Assembly: GCF_018596315.1 (NCBI RefSeq)
Contig: NZ_JAHEAG010000043.1
Coordinates: forward strand, 1 to 44,927
DNA from: Bradyrhizobium sp. SRL28
GTDB lineage: Bacteria; Pseudomonadota; Alphaproteobacteria; Rhizobiales; Xanthobacteraceae
Reading direction: 5' to 3'
DNA length: 44,927 nt
Shown: positions 35,037 through 43,708 of the stretch, piece after piece
How the letters are laid out: each line of letters starts with the position of its first letter
Numbering within the stretch: position 1 is the stretch's first letter
Notes under the pieces: model-generated
What the model was told of the DNA's origin: nothing
What the model saw: only the letters and a program-made list of their open reading frames with translations
Database searches by the model: none
Translations under genes and position numbers: made by a program

Positions 35037-36121
35037 CACGCCCTCAACTCGTCGCGTAGAAAGGACAGGTAGCGGCGCACGCCCTCATTTACGAGGACCT
35101 TGGGAGCGTACCCGAGAATGTGCCGCGCCTTCTTGATCACGGGGCGGCGTCGGTTTGGATTATCGACAAGATACTCTGAGTCGGAACTCCTCTCGAAGAC
35201 GACCGCGCCGCGGCGCCCGAAAACCTCCAGCGAGGCCTGCTGATAGATCTCGGCAAGGTTGTGGACGGAGATCTCCGGCCCGTCGATCCCGATGTTGAAG
35301 TAATCGTATTTCCCATGCAGGAGGCAGAGGATATAGCCTGTGATCGCGTCGGAGACGTAGCAAAAAGTCCGGGTCGGGCTGCCGTCGGAAAAAATGACAA
35401 TGTCTTCTCGATTGATCACGCATCGCGCGAAATCGGCCGGGAGCCGACGGTCGTCGATGCGCATACCAGGCCCATAGTTATTGAAGGGGCGGGCGACGGT
35501 GACAGGCATGCCATACGTCTTCGAGAAGACGTAGCACATCGTCTCGCCGAAACGCTTCGATTCGTCGTAGCAGGCCCGCGGGCCCAGGCACGCGACATTG
35601 CCGCGGTATTCCTCGTCAGTCGGGATCGCCGTCTCAGCCGGATCGCCGTAGATTTCGCTGCTCGAAAAGAACAACAGCCCTTTGAGCCGATCCGAACTCC
35701 GATAGGATTCGAGCAGCCGCCGCAATCCCCAGATGTTAGCGTCAATGGTCTCGACCGGATACTGACGATAGAACGTCGGCGAAGCGATCGAGGCCATATG
35801 GATGACGTAGTCCGCTGCGTCAGCGCCGTCGACCATTCGAAGGTCATCACTGGCGATGTTGAACGTATGCGTTTTGAGCACGTCCGGAAACTCCGCACTC
35901 AGATCGGTCAGCCAGCGCGGCCGATGCAGCAGCAAACTGTCGAGCGCGATGATCCGCTTCAGACCGAGTTCGGATGCCTTTCGCGTGAAGTACTGGAGGA
36001 AGTAATATCCAAGGAAGCCCGCGCAGCCTGTGACCAGGACCGTTGCCCCCGCGAAGCATCCTCGCGGCAAGGCCGCATGGATTTGCTCGATATCTTCTTT
36101 GACGATGAGGCTGATTGTCAC
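35036..36121 (-). CDS. NDP-sugar SDR, UDP-glucuronate decarboxylase-like
   Basis: The GTG start at 36121 has GGAG seven bases upstream; the frame could be extended to 36166 without a better signal. The 361-residue protein has the extended-SDR NAD motif 'GCAGFLG' (32-38), Ser residues in 'FFSSSEIYGDP', and the catalytic pair Tyr185/Lys189 in 'GPRACYDESKR'. That last block closely resembles UDP-xylose synthase. With the coupled dehydrogenase it would convert UDP-glucuronate to UDP-xylose or the 4-keto-pentose. A dTDP-glucose 4,6-dehydratase relation is the alternative. Stop and next start overlap in TGATG. Confidence 0.82.
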   Translation of the reverse strand: MTISLIVKEDIEQIHAALPRGCFAGATVLVTGCAGFLGYYFLQYFTRKASELGLKRIIALDSLLLHRPRWLTDLSAEFPDVLKTHTFNIASDDLRMVDGADAADYVIHMASIASPTFYRQYPVETIDANIWGLRRLLESYRSSDRLKGLLFFSSSEIYGDPAETAIPTDEEYRGNVACLGPRACYDESKRFGETMCYVFSKTYGMPVTVARPFNNYGPGMRIDDRRLPADFARCVINREDIVIFSDGSPTRTFCYVSDAITGYILCLLHGKYDYFNIGIDGPEISVHNLAEIYQQASLEVFGRRGAVVFERSSDSEYLVDNPNRRRPVIKKARHILGYAPKVLVNEGVRRYLSFLRDELRA

Positions 36122-36420
36122 GTAGCGCTCCGAACGAAAGGCTGGGCGTTGTTGGCGTGAACCCAAGGGCCTCGACCGGAGACCCAGAGTTCTTCGAGCT
36201 GATCCGTGTCATGTTGCGTATCCATACAAGCCCAGAAGCCGGCGTGACGACATACGCGCAAGCCAGTGGCCCGGCGCGATCGGTGAAGGGCGCATTCTCC
36301 AGCACGAGATCGGCGTGATTTAAAAGGTAGTTCAAGAGTGACCGACGGAAGAAAAAAGTACCCGCCGTTGAACCGGCTGGAGCCCTGCTTGGGCTTTTCG
36401 GAGTGCTCTCTCCGTGGTCC
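36118..36420 (-). pseudogene. Sugar nucleotidyltransferase remnant (second rfbF-like copy)
   Basis: Pieces in two frames give 'FNGGYFF', then 'FRRSLLNYLLNHADLVLENA', 'RVCRHAGFWACMDTQHDTDQ' and 'LEELWVSGRGPWV'. They match the C-terminal part of glucose-1-phosphate cytidylyltransferase, as in the intact gene at 42465 ('HHGFWQPMDTLRDK', 'LEALWIEGNAPWKVW'). The nucleotide-binding half is missing. The remnant ends at the start of the decarboxylase-like gene, in normal operon spacing. Confidence 0.72.
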
Positions 36421-36510
36421 AAAAACGTCCATTGTGGTTGCTCCTGCGATGTGAGGTTTCCGGGCTTGTTGAAAAGCGGACCTTGCGTTTGACCGGCCGT
36501 TTCATCCGAC

Positions 36511-36596
36511 CGGCCGACGTTTATCATCGACAGGCAACATGCTTCCGTCATCTAGATCAATTACCGGCTCTGGTAGTTGACCGGAGCACAGCATTT
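36511..36596 (+). promoter_or_regulatory. Regulatory-looking repeat, nod-box-like, copy 1
   Basis: The segment 36525-36571 (CATCGACAGGCAACATGCTT..., then TAGATCAATTACCGGCTC) loosely resembles a rhizobial nod box, with ATC/GAT-type spacing. A related segment lies at 44194-44277; both share GATCAATyAC and TGGTAGTTGAC at equal spacing. A 31-codon frame starts at 36600. Binding by a NodD-like LysR regulator is only a suggestion. Confidence 0.35.
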
Positions 36597-36599
36597 GGC

Positions 36600-37493
36600 A
36601 TGCCCACCATGGAAGAGAAGACAGGCGCCGATTTTGCTGCAAACCACGTCGGCGCAAACCAGCCCGCCAACCTGATTAGAGGCGCAAAACTCTAGTTCTG
36701 AGTGGTCCAAACTTCGGTCTCGCTGCACGCCAATGATAGACTCTACCAATTTTGGGAGGAGATTGCGGAGCTCAGGCCAGTTAGAAGGATCTCGAGGCCC
36801 GTTGGAATGAGGCTCGTCGACGAAGCTGGCAAGAAGAGACCTATGGCAGGAGACGACCACTTTGCAAACGGAACGTCAGTCTTCCTGGATCGGACCTTGC
36901 TCGCTCTGTCCGCCGTAACCACCGCAGTCTCGCTTGGCTGCAATACTACAGCAGTTTCGGTTTCAATCCCGGCAGGTAGCGATATCGCAGTGCTTCGCAT
37001 GGCGAACGTCACGTTCACCATAGCGCTGAGCTGGATTTGCAGCTTCCTCGTGGTCCGGGGGCCCCTGGACGGCGGGCTGGCTGCATGCCGCGGTGCTATC
37101 GGCAGGAATCGGCAGGCTCGCATTGGTCAACCCTTACCTCTAGCTGCTCGCCCCAGCTACTCCGCGCTAACGTCTCAATCACTCATGAGGCTACTGGCCG
37201 ACCGGCCGGGGCGCATCCGCCGGGTGTTGGGGCGGGTCCTGGTCGGCGTTGGCGGCTGGTGCTGCTTCACGGTCAGGCCGACACCGCGGCGGCCATTGCC
37301 CTCGTCGTTACGCTCTATGTCGTCCTTTGTGCCGAAAATCGCTGCAGTACCACATTCAATCCGTCGCCCCACGAGGAGCTGTTTATTTCGATGATCCGAT
37401 GGCGGACTTTTCATGGCCTTTTCCATCAACGGATTTGTCCACACGCGACTCGACGCATCCGCATCTTGATGCGGACGTCAAGGGACTAGACTT
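36600..37493. other. Region without a firmly recognised gene
   Basis: A plus-strand frame of 230 codons (36702-37394) contains a hydrophobic stretch ('VTFTIALSWICSFLVV') but an Arg-rich second half; it may be a membrane-protein remnant. The opposite strand is also open. I cannot assign either. AAGGGA before 37494 is the ribosome-binding site of the methyltransferase gene. Confidence 0.4.
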
Positions 37494-38720
37494 ATGAAGT
37501 GCCGGAATTGCCAGACGCAATTGCAACACGTGGTCCTTGATCTGGGACACGCGCCGCCATCGAACGCCTATCTTTCGGAAGCGCAGCTCCACGAACCGGA
37601 GAGAACCTTTCCGCTCAAGATCTTTGTCTGTCACGCGTGCTGGCTCGTACAGACTGAAGATCACACCGCCGCCGACGAATTGTTCTCCAGCGACTACGCA
37701 TACTTCTCCTCGACGTCGCAGAGCTGGCTGAAACATGCCAGGACCTATTGCGAAAAGATCGCCGAGATGCTGCATCTGACCCGAGACAGTTTTGTCGTCG
37801 AGGTCGCCTCCAATGACGGATATCTCCTCAAAAATTTTGTAACGATGGGCGTACCATGCCTGGGCATCGAGCCGACCGCCGGCACGGCCGATGCTGCCGA
37901 GCAGATTGGCGTGCCGGTGCTTCGTGAATTCTTTGGCGCAGCCACCGCTACGAGGCTGGCGGCAGGCGGGCAGCAAGCAGACCTGATCTGCGGCAACAAC
38001 GTCTATGCCCATGTGCCTGACATCAATGACTTCACGTTGGGCCTGCGTATTCTACTCAAGCAGGGAGGTACGGTGAACCTGGAGTTCCAGCATCTCAAGA
38101 ACATGATTGTACAGAACCAGTTCGACACGGCTTATCATGAGCACTTCTCGTACCTGTCGCTGACGGCGGTTATCCAACTCTTCGAAAAGGCCGGTCTGCG
38201 GGTCTTCGACCTTGAGGAGCTCCCGACGCATGGCGGTTCCTTGCGCATCTATGGCTGCAACAAGGATGATCCGCGCAAAACAACGGCAGCGGTCACGGCC
38301 ATGTTGGCGGAGGAGACAAGGCTGGGGCTGCAAGACCTCGGTTTGTACCTTGCATTCCAGCAAAAGGCGGACCAGGTAAAGAACAACTTCCTAGCTTTCC
38401 TGATCGAGCAGAAGCTCGCCGGCAGATCGGTCGCCGCGTATGGCGCGGCTGCCAAAGGCAATACATTGATGAACTATGCCGGCTTGAAACACGACCTGAT
38501 TAGCTTTGTCTGCGACGCGGCAGCCTCGAAACAGAACAAGTTCATGCCCGGCAGCCACATTCCGATCCTTCACCCAGCAGAACTCGCGAAGCGAAAGCCA
38601 GATTGGGTGGTGATCCTGCCCTGGAACATCGCTGCCGAGGTGATGCAGCAGCATGAGCAGACTAGGAGGTGGGGCGGCAATTTTGTCATTGCGGTTCCCG
38701 AACTGAAGGTTCTGACATGA
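37494..38720 (+). CDS. Sugar C-methyltransferase (NovU/TylC3-like)
   Basis: The 408-residue protein has an N-terminal zinc-binding domain with Cys3/Cys6 (CRNC) and Cys46/Cys49 (CHAC). A SAM-binding domain follows ('VVEVASNDGYLLKNF', near 100-114; 'GNNVYAHVPD') with 'YHEHFSYLS', a block carrying the Tyr/His/Glu active-site residues of this family. The C-terminal domain has 'VAAYGAAAKGNTLMNYAG' and 'GSHIPILHP'. These are the three parts of NDP-4-keto-sugar C-methyltransferases, which add a methyl group at C-3. It suggests a branched-chain deoxysugar. The stop overlaps the start of a broken epimerase (ATGA). Confidence 0.88.
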   Translation: MKCRNCQTQLQHVVLDLGHAPPSNAYLSEAQLHEPERTFPLKIFVCHACWLVQTEDHTAADELFSSDYAYFSSTSQSWLKHARTYCEKIAEMLHLTRDSFVVEVASNDGYLLKNFVTMGVPCLGIEPTAGTADAAEQIGVPVLREFFGAATATRLAAGGQQADLICGNNVYAHVPDINDFTLGLRILLKQGGTVNLEFQHLKNMIVQNQFDTAYHEHFSYLSLTAVIQLFEKAGLRVFDLEELPTHGGSLRIYGCNKDDPRKTTAAVTAMLAEETRLGLQDLGLYLAFQQKADQVKNNFLAFLIEQKLAGRSVAAYGAAAKGNTLMNYAGLKHDLISFVCDAAASKQNKFMPGSHIPILHPAELAKRKPDWVVILPWNIAAEVMQQHEQTRRWGGNFVIAVPELKVLT

Positions 38721-38956
38721 AGGTCTTGCTGACCGGCGCGATCGGTTTCATCGGGCGGCAGACGAACATGATGGTCATGTACCCCCTTCCCGCTTGGCAC
38801 TTTGTGGGACGTCTGATGATATCGAATACGTCGAAGGTTTGTCGGGTGGCTTCCGCTTCGACGATCCGATGTTTTCTATGACTCGGCCTGAACCGGTGAC
38901 AATGTTTTCGCCCAAAGATGGGGCCCGACCATCGCTCGCAGATCGCGAGCTGTAGT
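38717..38956 (+). pseudogene. NDP-sugar epimerase/dehydratase, 5' remnant
   Basis: The start MKVLLTGAIGFIGRQ is a perfect SDR nucleotide-binding end, coupled to the methyltransferase by ATGA. The frame then loses family resemblance. A shifted frame reads 'SDDIEYVEGLSGGFRFDDPM' up to a stop at 38956. The catalytic core is deleted. Confidence 0.65.
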
Positions 38957-38974
38957 GACCCCGGCAGAAACGAG

Positions 38975-40288
38975 ATGCCAATGAAGCTCGACGTAAGGGA
39001 AATTGAGAGGAAGCCTGCGATTGACCTGTATCAACTGGTCTGCGAGCTGTTTCCAATCAACCGCAGTCAAACCGGCTCAGGAGTTCGCAAGACCCTGAGC
39101 ATCATCGCCCGCCATATTGATCTCGAAATCAATGAAGTCCGAACGGGAACTTCTGTTTTCGACTGGCACGTTCCGATGGAATGGAATATTCGCCACGGGT
39201 CGATCTCCACGGTGGGCGGAAAATGCTTGGTCGACTTCGCCAGCAACAATCTTCATGTTCTTGGATATAGCAGGCCGGTGCAGGGCGTGTTCACGCGTGC
39301 CGAACTCGCGCGGCACATCCACACGCTGCCTGATCAGCCAGATCTTATTCCATACAGGACTGGCTATTACGCCGACGATTGGGGCTTCTGCCTGCCTCAT
39401 AATCTCTGGCAGACCATGAATGATGACGTCTATCATGTCGAGATTGACAGCGATATCTCGGCTGGTTCACTGACGTTTGGTGAGTGTTTCGTTCCCGGCG
39501 AGACGCCGAACGAAGTGTTGCTCAGCACCCATGTCTGTCACCCCAGCCTCGCAAATGACAATCTTTCGGGAATCGCAGTCATGACCGCTCTGGCCATGCG
39601 GCAGGCGCGCCAAAAACGACGGCTAGGATATCGATTTCTTTTCCTTCCAGCGACGATCGGCGCCATCACCTGGCTCGCCCGCAACGAGCCGGTATTGGCT
39701 AACATCAAGTATGGCCTCGTGCTGACGTGTTTGGGTGATGGCGGGCAATTTCACTATAAGCAGAGCCGCAAGGGGGCGACGATCGATCGGGCCGTGGCAC
39801 ATGTCCTCAGGCATTCCAGCCTCCGCCATGAAATACTGCCGTTCGCCCCCTACGGATATGATGAGCGGCAGTTTTGTTCGCCTGCATTCGATCTGCCGGT
39901 AGGCTGCCTTATGCGCGGTGTACATGGTGCTTTCCCCGAATACCATACGTCGGCAGACAATCTGGATTTCGTGAAGCCGGAGGCCCTCGATCAATCTTAC
40001 TCGGTAATAGAGACGGTCTTGGACTTACTTGATGCGGACTGCACGTATGAGCGCGTCGACGGTCGATGCGAGCCTCAGCTTGGAAGACGCGATCTCTATA
40101 GAACGATCGCTGGGCAACGCGAGGCGGGCGGCGCCACGCAGATGGACCTGTTATGGTTGCTCAACCTCGCGGATGGCGACCATAGCCTGTTGGACATGGC
40201 GATGCGGGCCGACGTACCCTTTGCTCGGCTTGAGTCCGCCGCGCGGGTCGCACTGGACGCAGGGCTTGTCCACGCACGTTCCGAGTGA
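38975..40288 (+). CDS. DUF4910/DUF2172 M28-peptidase-like protein
   Basis: The likely start is the ATG at 38975 (437 residues); the frame is open from 38918. The protein has 'LYQLVCELFPINRSQTGSGVRKTL' near the start, and the central aminopeptidase-like fold with 'STHVCHPSLANDNLSGIAV' (His and Asp zinc ligands), 'CLGDGG', 'YDERQFCSPAFDLPVG' and 'YHTSADNLDF'. A C-terminal winged-helix-like domain ('MDLLWLLNLADGDHSLLDMA') completes the family. Relatives occur in polysaccharide and NDP-sugar clusters; their reaction is not settled. It is the only complete gene between two remnants. Confidence 0.85.
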   Translation: MPMKLDVREIERKPAIDLYQLVCELFPINRSQTGSGVRKTLSIIARHIDLEINEVRTGTSVFDWHVPMEWNIRHGSISTVGGKCLVDFASNNLHVLGYSRPVQGVFTRAELARHIHTLPDQPDLIPYRTGYYADDWGFCLPHNLWQTMNDDVYHVEIDSDISAGSLTFGECFVPGETPNEVLLSTHVCHPSLANDNLSGIAVMTALAMRQARQKRRLGYRFLFLPATIGAITWLARNEPVLANIKYGLVLTCLGDGGQFHYKQSRKGATIDRAVAHVLRHSSLRHEILPFAPYGYDERQFCSPAFDLPVGCLMRGVHGAFPEYHTSADNLDFVKPEALDQSYSVIETVLDLLDADCTYERVDGRCEPQLGRRDLYRTIAGQREAGGATQMDLLWLLNLADGDHSLLDMAMRADVPFARLESAARVALDAGLVHARSE

Positions 40289-40735
40289 TCGAAGCGGGTC
40301 GAATGATACACCATCACGCCGCGAGTTCATCTTGCCGGTGATCGGCTCGGTGGCGTTGTGGATAGGTGTCCGGGCCGCCGACGTAGCGCCGTCTCGGAGT
40401 TTTTCCGCCTGGATGGCGACGAAGACATTCTTTGTCGACTTGGCCGACGGCCTATGCTTTGCCTGTGCAGATTCTACGCAATACCTGATCGAGCATGCTC
40501 GAAACCCGATGTCGAAGCCTATCTGGGCCCGGCGGCCCCCTATGCAAGTCCTGTTCGAGCTGTCGCGATTGCGGAACCTGAACCCGGCGTTTTGCGAGGT
40601 TTCCTCTTATGATGATGCGCTTGGAAACGCGCGCCGCGTGGCGACACGCAAGCCGCAGCCCGCGATCACTATCGGCACGAGGCCCACAGGAACCACGCGT
40701 TCGTGGTAACCGAGCAAAGGGTGACGGCCCGGCGG
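40289..40735. other. Decayed gene of unknown kind
   Basis: Short plus-strand pieces such as 'EFFRLDGDEDILCRLG' and 'VEAYLGPAAPYASPVRAVAI' look like former coding sequence in a frame that is interrupted. I could not assign a family. Convergent with the epimerase gene that ends at 40736. Confidence 0.4.
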
Positions 40736-41677
40736 TCATGCCGCGGGTCGGGATCGATACCATTCCACTGTACGGCGCAGGCCCGCGTACAGCGTTGTCG
40801 ACGGGTTCCAGCCGATCAATTTGCGGGAAGTGGCAACATCGGCTTTCAGTACCCGCTCGAGCGGTCGATCGGGAACTGCCCCGAACAGCGGTTCGGGCGC
40901 ACCGGGAATCAATGCTCTTAGCTGCTGTACAATCTCCCGGATCGTGCACACCTCGCCCCATCCAAGATCTATCACACGGCCCTCGGCGCCAGATGCGTGG
41001 GCGCACACTATAAGGCCATCGACCACGTCATCGACGTAGATCCAATCAACCGGCCGGACGCCGCTGCTCAGCTTGGCACGCTCGCCGCGCAAAAAGGTGG
41101 TGATAACGTAGGGGACCAGCTTCGTGAGGTCCGCCTGCGCCGGGCCGTAAACCATGGCGATCTTCGCGATGACGACCTCGGTCTGATACAGCGCCTCGAA
41201 CATCCGAGCATACGCCGACGTAGCCCCTTTTGCCGCGGCATAGGGCGAGGAAGGTATGTGATCGGGGTTATGCGGCTCTTCAACGGAGCCCGCGAACACG
41301 ATCCGGCCGGCGCCGCTTTCAGCGGTGACCAGGAGCAGATTGAATGCGGTGAGGAAGTTGTTTTGCAGGATCGGCAGCACCATTTCGAAACTGCGCGAAC
41401 CCGTCACCAGACCAGCGAGGTGATAGGTCGTGTCAGGCCGGACAGTCCGGATCAGTTCTCGCGTTGCCTGCAGATCGACCAGATTGACGTTCCACCAACA
41501 GATAGCGGTGGCGCGTCGGGCATTGCTGACATCTCCGCCAATCGATTTCCACCAGGCCGGTACGTCGGCCGGTGGCTGGCGCGAGACCGCGTGTAATTCG
41601 ACGCCCAAGCCCGTGAGCCTCTTGCAAAGCTGGGATCCAATGAAGCCTCGTGCGCCAGTCACCAATACCTTTTCCAT
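40736..41677 (-). CDS. NAD-dependent epimerase/dehydratase family protein
   Basis: The 313-residue extended SDR starts MEKVLVTGARGFIGSQL after a TAGGA ribosome-binding site. It has 'YHLAGLVTGSRS', the catalytic 'SPYAAAKGATSAYARMF' (Tyr-x3-Lys), 'VYGPAQADLTKLVP' and 'VRPVDWIYVDDVV'. The length and 'PVDWIYVDD' block fit NDP-4-keto-sugar reductases or epimerases of deoxysugar pathways. It begins 35 bases after the truncated 4,6-dehydratase gene and could act on its former product. Exact substrate not readable. Confidence 0.85.
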   Translation of the reverse strand: MEKVLVTGARGFIGSQLCKRLTGLGVELHAVSRQPPADVPAWWKSIGGDVSNARRATAICWWNVNLVDLQATRELIRTVRPDTTYHLAGLVTGSRSFEMVLPILQNNFLTAFNLLLVTAESGAGRIVFAGSVEEPHNPDHIPSSPYAAAKGATSAYARMFEALYQTEVVIAKIAMVYGPAQADLTKLVPYVITTFLRGERAKLSSGVRPVDWIYVDDVVDGLIVCAHASGAEGRVIDLGWGEVCTIREIVQQLRALIPGAPEPLFGAVPDRPLERVLKADVATSRKLIGWNPSTTLYAGLRRTVEWYRSRPAA

Positions 41678-41712
41678 AGCCGCATCCTAATGGCAGAAAT
41701 TGCTATGGCGCA

Positions 41713-42468
41713 TCAGGTCGGACGATGAACACGGCGAATTGCCGTAGACACCCCGGCGGCCGATCGCCACAAGTCAAAGAGCTCGGCACGAAGCTCGGAC
41801 GGATCCTGGAGATCGGCCTCGATCTGCATCACGGCGTCGCCACGGGCATGCTTATCGTCGACGAGAACCGATCGCTGAGCCCCGACATTCTTGCTAAGGC
41901 GGATGGCGCTTACGCAGGACTCCATGCCCGCGAATTCTGTCCAAGTCAGACCACTTGAACCGTCAGCGCTGAACACGGGCTCAATTGTGCCGAGCCCCGC
42001 CTTCGTTTCGCTCAGACGGCAAATCCGACCGTTCTCTCGATCGCACCGGATCCATTCACGGTTCTCGTAGCACTTGTCGGAGGTGACGGTGAGTACCGCG
42101 CGGACCGAATCCATCTGCCGACCGGCCTGCAACAGATGCGCCGTTCCCATGACATTTGCGCGATAGGTCTCGGATGGATTGGCATGGGAATAGGGTAGCA
42201 ATGGTTGTGCCGCGATGTGGGTAACGATATCGGGCGCAGCGCTACGAAGCGTGCCGACCAAATGATTGCAGTTGGTCACGTCGCCCAGAATCGGCCCCAT
42301 GCCGGCCAGGCGAGCGATTTCAAAAAGGCTGGGCGTCGCGGATGGCGGCGTCAGCGCGTACCCGGTCACCGTGACGTCGAGACGTTGCAGCCAAAGCGCG
42401 AGCCTTGAGCCTTTGAAATCCGCGTACCCTATGAGAAAGATGCGCATGCTCGCCTGGAAGCTGCTCAT
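41713..42468 (-). pseudogene. rfbG: CDP-glucose 4,6-dehydratase, truncated and degenerate
   Basis: The ATG overlaps the rfbF stop (ATGA). The first ~150 residues match RfbG: 'RLALWLQRLDVTVTGYAL', 'PSLFEIARLAGMGPILGDV', 'HIAAQPLLPYSHANPSETYR' and 'TVTSDKCYENREW'. The cofactor loop is altered: GHTGFKGSW of the family is GYADFKGSR, losing the second Gly. After 'CDRENG' the sequence leaves the family, so the YxxxK pair and the whole substrate-binding half (about 200 residues) are missing. The product cannot be an active dehydratase, which breaks the CDP-sugar route unless another copy exists. Confidence 0.8.
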
Positions 42469-43244
42469 TTTTCCCACACCTTCCACGGAGCGTTGCCCTC
42501 AATCCAGAGCGCTTCGAGGAACGTCTTGTCACGCAGAGTATCCATGGGCTGCCAGAAGCCGTGGTGCTGGTAAGCCGAAAGCTGTTGCTGCTCGGCCAAG
42601 GTCGTGAGCGGCTCGTGCTCCCAAACAGTGGAGTCATCCACCAGCAGGTCAAATACTTTCGGGGAGAGCACGAAGAAGCCACCATTGATCATTTCCCCAT
42701 CACCCCAAGGTTTTTCCTTGAAGCTGGCAACACGGTGATCACTACAAATTTTGAAGGCGCCGAAACGGCTAGGCGGATAGGTCGCGGTTAGAGTGGCGAG
42801 CGTACCCTGGCGACGGTGGAAGGCGATCGATGCGGATATGTCGATGTCTCCCACACCATCGCCATAGGTCAAGCAGAAGGCGTCCTCATCCGTCAGGTAA
42901 TTAGCAACTCGCTTGAGCCGACCACCCGTCATGGTCTTCTCGCCGGTATCGACGAGCGTCACCTTCCAAGGTTCGGCATGATGCTGGTGGACTTGCATAC
43001 GGTTTTTCGTCATGTCGACGGTGACATCCGACACGTGCAGGAAGTAGTTGGCGATGTATTCCTTGATCAGATAACCCTTATAGCCACAGCAGATCACGAA
43101 ATCGTTGATGCCATAGTGCGAGTAGATTTTGAGGATGTGCCACAGAATCGGCTTGCCGCCGATCTCGATCATGGGCTTGGGCCGAAGGTGGGTTTCCTCG
43201 GAGATTCGGGATCCGAGGCCGCCCGCGAGGATCACAGCTTTCAC
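42465..43244 (-). CDS. rfbF: Glucose-1-phosphate cytidylyltransferase
   Basis: The GTG at 43244 shares one base with the upstream TAG stop and gives 259 residues, the family length; the frame is open to 43256. 'KAVILAGGLGSRISEETHLR' and 'PKPMIEIGGKPILWHI' are the nucleotide-binding signature, with 'LTYGDGVGDID', 'NGGFFVLSPKVFD' and 'GFWQPMDTLRDK' following. It makes CDP-glucose from CTP and glucose-1-phosphate, the entry to CDP-dideoxy and branched sugars. The next gene, rfbG, is coupled by ATGA but broken. Confidence 0.93.
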   Translation of the reverse strand: MKAVILAGGLGSRISEETHLRPKPMIEIGGKPILWHILKIYSHYGINDFVICCGYKGYLIKEYIANYFLHVSDVTVDMTKNRMQVHQHHAEPWKVTLVDTGEKTMTGGRLKRVANYLTDEDAFCLTYGDGVGDIDISASIAFHRRQGTLATLTATYPPSRFGAFKICSDHRVASFKEKPWGDGEMINGGFFVLSPKVFDLLVDDSTVWEHEPLTTLAEQQQLSAYQHHGFWQPMDTLRDKTFLEALWIEGNAPWKVWEK

Positions 43245-43507
43245 TACTGGCTCCACTTCCGGCCATCCGGCCGTTGTCGCCCGAGTTCACGGCAGGATTG
43301 CTCCGCCAGCGCGACGGGGCGTACGGGCTTGAACAGAAACTGCCGAGCATGTGGAGACCTCCCGTCGAGGACGGGGAGATCGAACGTAGCGGCGGCGACG
43401 TAGTTCGCCTGCCCAGCTCCAAAGGAAGCCATGACATCGTTGTCCAACTCGTTGATGAGGTCTCGAAACGGAAGAAGGCCAGCATCGGGGGCTGAGGTGT
43501 CGTTCAT
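43244..43507 (-). CDS. Unrecognised 87-residue protein before rfbF
   Basis: The ATG has AGGAG about eight bases upstream and overlaps the stop of the preceding remnant (ATGA); the TAG stop touches the rfbF start. The product begins MNDTSAPDAGLLPFRDLINE and contains 'DVMASFGAGQANYVAAATFD'. Tight coupling on both sides supports a real gene, or the shortened start of one. I do not recognise the family. Confidence 0.5.
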   Translation of the reverse strand: MNDTSAPDAGLLPFRDLINELDNDVMASFGAGQANYVAAATFDLPVLDGRSPHARQFLFKPVRPVALAEQSCRELGRQRPDGRKWSQ

Positions 43508-43708
43508 GTATGGCTCCTGCCTGTTTCCTTCATTCCAATTCGCAGGCCCGGGGATAAATGCGCTGCGCAGGCCGACAACGCGTCCAGTCGGTAGCCGCCC
43601 TCCTGTACGATGCAGATCGGCTTGCCGATCGCGGCCAATGCCAAGCCGATTTCTCGGTAGACGTCTGGCGGAAGCGTCCAGCCGCCATGCGGATCACCGA
43701 TTGCTCAA
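43504..43708 (-). pseudogene. Histone-deacetylase-family (acetylpolyamine amidohydrolase-like) 3' remnant
   Basis: The frame reads 'GDPHGGWTLPPDVYREIGLA', then 'IGKPICIVQEGGYRLDALSA', the C-terminal end of HDAC/AcuC/acetylpolyamine amidohydrolase proteins, including the conserved E-G-G-Y. A stop lies directly before it and the catalytic His-Asp region is absent. Only the last 65 codons remain. Confidence 0.7.

Noticed and set aside
35261..36160. 299-codon frame antisense to the SDR gene
   Set aside because: The minus-strand gene has full SDR motifs; the plus frame shows no domain and mirrors its codon bias.
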